DNA from: Spirochaetales bacterium | GTDB lineage: Bacteria; Spirochaetota; Spirochaetia; DSM-27196; PWMO01 | Assembly: GCA_007130025.1 (NCBI GenBank) | Contig: SLTF01000261.1 | Coordinates: forward strand, 1 to 17,069 | Reading direction: 5' to 3' | DNA length: 17,069 nt | Shown: piece by piece, positions 12,837-17,069 of the stretch | Layout: the number at the start of each line of letters is the position of its first letter | Position numbering within the stretch: the first letter of the stretch is position 1 | Notes under the pieces: generated by a model | Told to the model about the DNA's origin: nothing | The model's input: the letters and a program-made list of their open reading frames with translations, nothing else | The model's database searches: none | Position numbers and translations under genes: made by a program

Positions 12837-14183
12837 ATGAAGTCCAAATTTCGAACGGTAGTGCTCGACGACGATCCCACCGGAATCCAGACGGTTCACG
12901 GGTGTCGGCTCATCACCCGGTGGGACTCAGAGACGGTGCGTTCAGCGCTCTGCGATGAAATCCCTTTCTTCTTCGTGCTTACGAACACCCGCGCCCTGAC
13001 CCCGGAGGACGCGACGGCGCGCATCCTCGAGATCGCGAGCATCGTGCTCGCCGAGGCAAGGATGTTGGGTGTTCAGGTGGTGTTCGTCAGTCGCTCGGAC
13101 TCCACGCTTCGAAGCCACTTCCCGCTTGAGTGCAACGTCATGAGGGAGGCCATGCTCGCGGAGGCAGAGGCGAGAGGGAAGGAACCGACCGGGATCGACG
13201 CGCTGTTTCTGATACCGGCGTTCTTTGAGGGCGGACGGGTGACGCGCGAGGACGTGCACCTGCTTCGCATGAAGAACGAGTGGATTCCCACCGACCGCAC
13301 CGAGTTCGCCAAGGACAGCGTGTTTGGCTACACCTCTTCGCACCTGCCGACGTACATCCAGGAAAAGGCGGGCGTTGACGCTTCAACGGTAGATTCGCTG
13401 TCGATAGAGATGCTGCGTGCCACGGATCAGAAGGCGCTTGTCGATCGACTCTGCTCATATCGCGACGGTCGGTACGTGGTCGTAAACGCGGAGTCGTACG
13501 CCGACCTCGAGCGTTTCTGCGTCGTCACCCGGGACGCGATCGGTGAGGGGAAGCGGTTTCTGTTTCAGACGGCGGCGTCGTTCGTGAAGGCGTTTACGGC
13601 CACGCCGGACATGGGGCAGCTTGGCTCCGAGGTGTCGATGGATCCGCGCACTCATCCGCGCGGGCTTATCGTGGTGGGCTCACACGTGCAGAAGAGCAGC
13701 GAGCAGCTCGAACTGCTGCTTCGGGACGCAGTCGCAGCCGCGGTGGAAATCGACGTGAACCGGGTGCTCCACGACGGAAGCGCGTACCTGAGAGACGTCG
13801 CAGGTGCAGTCGAACGCCATTGGAACGCAGGGTTGACGCCGGTGGTCTATACGTCGCGAACCGAGCTGCGATTCGCGACTCCTGACGCGCGCCTTGCTGC
13901 CGGCGGGGTCATTTCCCGGTTTCTCTCGTCGATCGTCCGCTCGATCCGACTCCCGCTTCGGTTTCTGATCTCCAAGGGCGGCATCACCTCGCACGACCTG
14001 CTGGTGGACGGGCTGGAGCTCTCATCGGCACGTGTCCTCGGGCAGATCGCTCCGGGCGTCCCGGTGATTCGCATTCCCGAAGGGCACCGACTCGCCGGCG
14101 TTCCGTACGTCATCTTCCCGGGAAACGTCGGGGAAGTAACGACGTTGCGGGATGTGTTTCGAACGCTTTCGGCACCCGCCTGA
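12837..14183 (+). CDS. Four-carbon acid-sugar kinase family protein (DUF1537, OtnK/DtnK-like)
   Basis: 448 residues, the usual length. The N-terminal domain has the characteristic 'VVLDDDPTGIQTVHG' (about residues 8-22), 'FVLTNTRAL', and the acid-sugar-binding 'SRSDSTLRSHFPLE'. 'LIPAFFEGGRVT' matches the conserved 'PAFPxxGRxT' segment. The C-terminal nucleotide-binding domain has 'FLISKGGITSHDLL' and 'VIFPGNVGE', the equivalents of the conserved 'SKGGITS' and 'KxGNFG' motifs. Known members phosphorylate D-erythronate, D-threonate or related acids. The Gly-Asn-Val-Gly-Glu ending differs slightly from the common form, so the substrate may differ. GGAGGG with a 7-nt spacer fixes the start. It lies 14 bp after the lipoprotein gene and 76 bp before the aldolase, its likely pathway partner. 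Confidence 0.9.
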   Translation: MKSKFRTVVLDDDPTGIQTVHGCRLITRWDSETVRSALCDEIPFFFVLTNTRALTPEDATARILEIASIVLAEARMLGVQVVFVSRSDSTLRSHFPLECNVMREAMLAEAEARGKEPTGIDALFLIPAFFEGGRVTREDVHLLRMKNEWIPTDRTEFAKDSVFGYTSSHLPTYIQEKAGVDASTVDSLSIEMLRATDQKALVDRLCSYRDGRYVVVNAESYADLERFCVVTRDAIGEGKRFLFQTAASFVKAFTATPDMGQLGSEVSMDPRTHPRGLIVVGSHVQKSSEQLELLLRDAVAAAVEIDVNRVLHDGSAYLRDVAGAVERHWNAGLTPVVYTSRTELRFATPDARLAAGGVISRFLSSIVRSIRLPLRFLISKGGITSHDLLVDGLELSSARVLGQIAPGVPVIRIPEGHRLAGVPYVIFPGNVGEVTTLRDVFRTLSAPA

Positions 14184-14193
14184 GGAACGCTTT

Positions 14194-14206
14194 GGCGGAA
14201 GCCGCC
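14194..14206. other. Short GC hairpin between kinase and aldolase genes
   Basis: GGCGG-AAG-CCGCC forms a 5-bp stem with a 3-nt loop, 10 bp after the kinase stop and followed by GTTT but no real T-run. It could slow or partly terminate transcription, or simply separate the two genes; the evidence is thin. Confidence 0.25.
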
Positions 14207-14259
14207 GTTTCATGATACCCTGCCACCGCAGGCGCAGCACGCAGCCGAAGGAGCACACC

Positions 14260-15297
14260 GTGACCCGAGCAGAGCAGAACGCAGCCTATTTCCCCAACGG
14301 CATTCCCCAACTCTGGTGCCCCATGATCACCCACTTCTCAGCCGCCGCAACACCGGACCCGCACCGCGTTCACGCACTGATGGCTCACATCGCCCCGTCA
14401 GTGAAGGGCGTTCTGATCCCGGGTTCCACGGGGGAAGGCTGGGACATGAGCGATACTGACATCCTGCGCCTGATGGAAGTGGTGCTGGAACGCGCGAGTA
14501 CGCTTGGCATGCACGTGCTGATCGGGGCTCTGAAACCTACGGCGGTGCAGACCAGGGCGTCGATCGAAGCGACCCTGAAGCAGCTCGGCTCCATCACCGG
14601 AGACTCAGAACCAGCTTCCGCGATGCGGCGTTCCGGAGTTGCCGGGTTTACCGTCTGTCCTCCGACCGGAGCCGCTCTTGCCCAGGCGGAACTGAAGGCG
14701 GGGTTGGAAGATGTTCTCGCCCTGGGGCTGCCGACCGCGCTCTACCAGCTTCCGCAGGTAACCCGGAACGAGATGGAGCCAGAGACCGTTTCAGACCTTG
14801 CGCAACGCTATCAGAACTTCTTTCTGTTCAAGGACACCAGCGGCGAGGACCGCGTGGCAACGGCGGCGCTCGATTATCAGGATGTGTTCTTCGTTCGGGG
14901 TGCCGAAGGCGGTTACTCGCGGTGGCCCAGGTCTGCCGGGGGGCGGTACGACGGTTTCCTGCTGAGCACGGCAAACTCGTTCTCGGCGGAGCTCGGTGAG
15001 ATGCTCGCGCATCTGCACGCCGGAAGACAGGAAGAGGCGGACCGCATCTCAGACCGCATCGCGCGGTGCGTAGAGATCATGTTCCCGCTCGCCGGAGACC
15101 TCAAGGCGGGCAATGCCTTTGCCAATGCAAACAAGATCTTCGACCATCTGCGCGCGTGGGGCCCCAATGCCGAAGCGCACGACCCGCCGATGCTCTACGG
15201 GGGCACCCGCATCCCCGCGGACATGATCACGCAGGGCCGTACCGTGATGACGGAGAACGGCTTTGACCTGTCGGTCGGGTACCTCGGCGTCGGTTAA
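14260..15297 (+). CDS. Dihydrodipicolinate synthase / N-acetylneuraminate lyase family aldolase
   Basis: 345 residues, about 45-50 more than the usual 290-300. Family members are (beta/alpha)8 class I aldolases. 'LIPGSTGEGWDMS' carries the substrate-binding Gly-Ser-Thr-Gly-Glu (55-59). Tyr162 in 'ALYQLPQVT' fits the catalytic Tyr of the Tyr-x-x-Pro motif, and Lys191 in 'FLFKDTSGED' the Schiff-base lysine. A roughly 20-residue insert ('LGSITGDSEPASAMRRSG') precedes 'VAGFTVCPP', and a C-terminal tail follows 'ANKIFDHLRAWG'. Start GTG 14260 is decided by AAGGAG with a 6-nt spacer; the frame is open back to 14152, overlapping the kinase, but without a ribosome site. Its position after an acid-sugar kinase suggests cleavage or dehydration of a 2-keto-3-deoxy-type sugar acid rather than lysine synthesis; this is inference. 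Confidence 0.9.
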   Translation: MTRAEQNAAYFPNGIPQLWCPMITHFSAAATPDPHRVHALMAHIAPSVKGVLIPGSTGEGWDMSDTDILRLMEVVLERASTLGMHVLIGALKPTAVQTRASIEATLKQLGSITGDSEPASAMRRSGVAGFTVCPPTGAALAQAELKAGLEDVLALGLPTALYQLPQVTRNEMEPETVSDLAQRYQNFFLFKDTSGEDRVATAALDYQDVFFVRGAEGGYSRWPRSAGGRYDGFLLSTANSFSAELGEMLAHLHAGRQEEADRISDRIARCVEIMFPLAGDLKAGNAFANANKIFDHLRAWGPNAEAHDPPMLYGGTRIPADMITQGRTVMTENGFDLSVGYLGVG

Positions 15298-15321
15298 GGA
15301 GCGGCTGCCCGCTGCCGCCCG

Positions 15322-15978
15322 TTATTCCCGCGCCCCCGCCTCGCGCAGGCGCTGCGCCATGGCGCTTCGTTGCTGATCCGTCATCTCCTCCGAACCGAGC
15401 GCAAAGCTGAGTACGCTCCGCCCGTTTGGGTCGCGCGCGTTCAGGTCTGCACCTCGGGCGATCAGTAGTTCCACCGTGTCGATGCGAGCCTGATCGAGAG
15501 CCTGCATGACAGCGGTTCGTCCGTTGGTGGCGTGAATGGAGTCGACGGACACTCCGGCGTCAAGCAGGATGGCGACGTTTTCAGTTCTTCCGACAAAGGC
15601 TGCGTGGAGAAACCCTTGCTGACCCTCCACGGCCGGGTTTTCCGCCAGAGCGACCAACCGCGAGAAGATATCGGGATCGCTTCGAACGGCACCCCGGTGC
15701 AGCGCGGTCTCGCACACCTCAGGATTGTACTCGAGCAGAACCTCCACCACCGCCGAGTGACGCCGGTTGATCGCCTGGATCAGCGCGTTCTCCCCGCGGG
15801 AGTCGCGCGCGTTTACGTTGACTCCCTGCTCGAGAAGTGCTGCGACGCGTTCTGCCCTGCCGTTGCGCGCTTCCAGGAGCAAAGACTGCTCCTGTCGCGA
15901 GAGCTGTGCAACTGCCGGGACGGCTGACAGCAGCAAGGCTGCCATCGCGAACATGATTCTCTGTCTCTGTTGAGTCAT
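15322..15978 (-). CDS. Exported ankyrin-repeat protein
   Basis: 218 residues. A signal peptide (positively charged start 'MTQQRQR', hydrophobic 'IMFAMAALLLSAVPAVAQ', likely cut after Ala-Val-Ala near residue 24) directs it out of the cytoplasm. The mature part has about five to six ankyrin repeats: 'SLLLEARNGRAERVAALLEQGVNVNARD', 'GENALIQAINRRHSAVVEVLLEY', a degenerate one, 'GFLHAAFVGRTENVAILLDAGVSVDS', 'GRTAVMQALDQARIDTVELLIARGADLNARD' and a final half repeat. Such proteins are binding scaffolds; the partner is unknown. Start ATG 15978 is chosen because GGAGGG (15989-15984) sits 5 nt upstream; an upstream ATG at 16023 would add 15 residues before the signal peptide. It lies 122 bp downstream of the LacI gene on the same strand and has its own promoter. 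Confidence 0.9.
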   Translation of the reverse strand: MTQQRQRIMFAMAALLLSAVPAVAQLSRQEQSLLLEARNGRAERVAALLEQGVNVNARDSRGENALIQAINRRHSAVVEVLLEYNPEVCETALHRGAVRSDPDIFSRLVALAENPAVEGQQGFLHAAFVGRTENVAILLDAGVSVDSIHATNGRTAVMQALDQARIDTVELLIARGADLNARDPNGRSVLSFALGSEEMTDQQRSAMAQRLREAGARE

Positions 15979-15998
15979 CGCCACCCTCCATCTTCCGC

Positions 15999-16008
15999 AT
16001 ACCGGTAT
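15999..16008. promoter_or_regulatory. Palindrome ATACCGGTAT in the ankyrin gene leader
   Basis: A perfect 10-bp palindrome between the extended -10 (16071-16063) and the ribosome site of the ankyrin gene. LacI-family operators often have a central CG or CCGG, and a LacI gene lies just upstream, so an operator is possible. At 10 bp it could also be chance. Confidence 0.25.
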
Positions 16009-16014
16009 TGTGAA

Positions 16015-16031
16015 CGGATGCACCGCATCCG
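16015..16031. promoter_or_regulatory. 7-bp stem hairpin in the ankyrin gene leader
   Basis: CGGATGC-ACC-GCATCCG is a perfect inverted repeat with a 3-nt loop. It falls within the predicted 5' leader of the ankyrin gene, so it may fold in the RNA or serve as an operator. No terminator-like T-run follows on the minus strand. Confidence 0.35.
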
Positions 16032-16062
16032 CATACGTTGGATCGGGTGATTGGAGAGAAAA

Positions 16063-16071
16063 AGTATACCA
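16063..16071 (-). promoter_or_regulatory. Extended -10 promoter of the ankyrin gene
   Basis: On the minus strand TGG-TATACT (16071-16063) matches the extended -10 form with one mismatch, the same TGGTATA pattern as the promoter at 1768. It is followed by a T-rich stretch and a leader of about 78 nt. The -35 is weak. Confidence 0.5.
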
Positions 16072-16100
16072 CGGTTTCCCTGCGGTTGCTGTGGGCGGGA

Positions 16101-17069
16101 CTACGCTGCTGGACCGCGCTGCGACGTCGAACCGGGCTGGTTGCGCTGCGTTGACTGCCTCACCACCACCGACGGTGCCAGAATCATGGTGTCTTCGCGT
16201 CTCCTAGTGGATTGCATCACGTTGATGAGCTGCTCCATCGCGTGTTGGCCGAGTTCGTGCACGGGTTGGCGGACGGTGGTGAGCGGTGGCCAGGTATACG
16301 CCGCGTAGTCCTGGTCATCATACCCGGCCACCGCGACGTGGCGGGGCACGGAGATTCCGCGCGATGCGCAGTAGGTGAGAACCCCGAGGGCTGAATGATC
16401 GGTGGCGGCGAAGACCGCATCGATTTCGTCGGGACGGATGTGCTCCTCGGCGGCGCGGAAGCCGCTTTCGGGGGTGTAGTCGCCCTGTGCAAACAGAAGC
16501 TGGTTCTCCCGGTATCCGCGCTCGGCGAGACCGATGCGGAAACCGTAGTACCGGTCGTTCGAGTCCGAGTTGCGCTTGGGACCAGAAATATACAGGATGC
16601 GCTGATAGCCCTGGTCCGCGAAGTGGTGCGCAAGCGCACGGGCTCCGCCCACAATATCGATATGAATGGCCGGTTCACGCCGTTGTGAGTACGGTTTTCC
16701 GATGATCACAAACGGCGTCTTTGCCCGGCGAAGACGCCGAATATAGGTCTGCTCCAGGGTCTGGTTGTGACCAACTCGAAGAAGTACCCCGCCGATGCGG
16801 TTCTGATCAACCAACTCGAAAAAGTCTTCGGTCTCTTTCTTGTTTTTGATTATCAGGTGTAAACCGTGGCGGTGAGCGGTCTCCTCGGCGCCGGCGATGA
16901 GGGAAGCATAGTAAAAGCGCGAGAGTGTCTGTCCGGTCAGGCTGGGGACCATAAGGCAGACGAGGTCGGACCCTCCTCCCGACAGCTGCCGGGCGATCAT
17001 GTTGGGGTGGTAATTCAACGCGTGTGCCGACGCCTTGACTCTGTCGGCGGTCTGTTCCTTGACCGAACC
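16101..17069 (-). CDS. LacI-family transcriptional regulator, partial (N-terminus beyond right edge)
   Basis: 322 residues are visible, open to the window edge. The first visible stretch, 'VKEQTADRVKASAHALNYHPNMIARQLSGG', is the end of the LacI helix-turn-helix domain plus the hinge helix (compare 'VSEETRERVLEAARELGYRPN...ARxL'), so only about 25 N-terminal residues, including the recognition helix, are missing. The rest is the periplasmic-binding-protein-like effector domain: 'DLVCLMVPSLTGQTLSRFYYASLIAGAEE', 'RIGGVLLRVG', 'HHFADQGYQRILYISGP', 'IDAVFAATDHSALGVLTYCASRGISVP' and 'VAGYDDQDYAAYTWPPLTTVRQPVHELGQHAMEQLI', all standard. The effector is probably a sugar or sugar acid, but which one is unknown. 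Possible targets in this window are the ankyrin gene downstream, the kinase/aldolase genes, or the palindrome at 5523. Confidence 0.93.
   Translation of the reverse strand, partial: GSVKEQTADRVKASAHALNYHPNMIARQLSGGGSDLVCLMVPSLTGQTLSRFYYASLIAGAEETAHRHGLHLIIKNKKETEDFFELVDQNRIGGVLLRVGHNQTLEQTYIRRLRRAKTPFVIIGKPYSQRREPAIHIDIVGGARALAHHFADQGYQRILYISGPKRNSDSNDRYYGFRIGLAERGYRENQLLFAQGDYTPESGFRAAEEHIRPDEIDAVFAATDHSALGVLTYCASRGISVPRHVAVAGYDDQDYAAYTWPPLTTVRQPVHELGQHAMEQLINVMQSTRRREDTMILAPSVVVRQSTQRNQPGSTSQRGPAA

Noticed and set aside
14152..14259. Upstream start for the aldolase at 14152
   Set aside because: It would overlap the kinase gene and has no ribosome site. GTG 14260 has AAGGAG at ideal spacing and fits the family N-terminus.
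15301..15318. GC-rich inverted repeat GCGGC…GCCGC between the convergent aldolase and ankyrin genes as a terminator
   Set aside because: Only a 5-bp stem with an 8-nt loop and no T-run on either strand. Too weak to call.

Overview
The window is a compact, high-GC bacterial chromosome segment: 15 protein genes, and no gap between genes longer than about 125 bp. I saw no tRNA, rRNA, CRISPR array or insertion sequence. A lipoprotein with a Leu-Ala-Ala-Gly-Cys lipobox, an exported ankyrin protein with an Ala-Val-Ala cleavage site and a LacI-family regulator suit a free-living, probably diderm heterotroph. A Spirochaetota-like host is possible, but that is only a guess from the overall character of the genes.

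Layout. Positions 1-544 hold the start of a membrane-anchored class-C beta-lactamase-type serine hydrolase on the minus strand, cut by the left edge. It diverges from a beta-propeller glycosidase-like gene (650-1759), which is followed by a coupled pair for acyl-CoA metabolism: a CoA-transferase (1801-3354) and an enoyl-CoA hydratase (3351-4163, ATGA overlap). Next come a minus-strand MFS transporter (4186-5481) and a divergent pyruvate kinase with a C-terminal PEP-utiliser-like extension (5590-7377). Their shared promoter region carries a perfect 12-bp palindrome of the Cra/CcpA (LacI-family) type. A minus-strand operon follows, in transcription order: a CPA2-type cation/proton antiporter (9878-8643), an unrecognised 134-residue protein (8634-8230) and a GNAT acetyltransferase (8233-7343). 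The last gene overlaps the 3' end of pyruvate kinase by 35 bp.

From 9980 to 15297 four genes run on the plus strand: a second MFS transporter, a phospholipase-D/cardiolipin-synthase-like lipoprotein, a four-carbon acid-sugar kinase (DUF1537, OtnK type) and a dihydrodipicolinate-synthase-family aldolase. The kinase and aldolase look like part of an acid-sugar catabolic route, without the dehydrogenase and isomerase that usually accompany such kinases. The right end has, on the minus strand, an exported ankyrin-repeat protein and a LacI-family regulator whose N-terminus lies beyond the window.

A pattern across the window is that genes fall into two initiation classes. Some have good Shine-Dalgarno sequences. 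Five others (at 650, 5481, 9878, 9980 and 11212) lack one and instead have a -10-like hexamer 6-8 nt before the start codon, as leaderless transcripts do. No completely new system is evident. The best candidates for follow-up are the antiporter-unknown-GNAT operon, the acid-sugar kinase/aldolase pair, and the proteins that have lost expected key residues (second HKD motif, pyruvate kinase tail, antiporter ion site).
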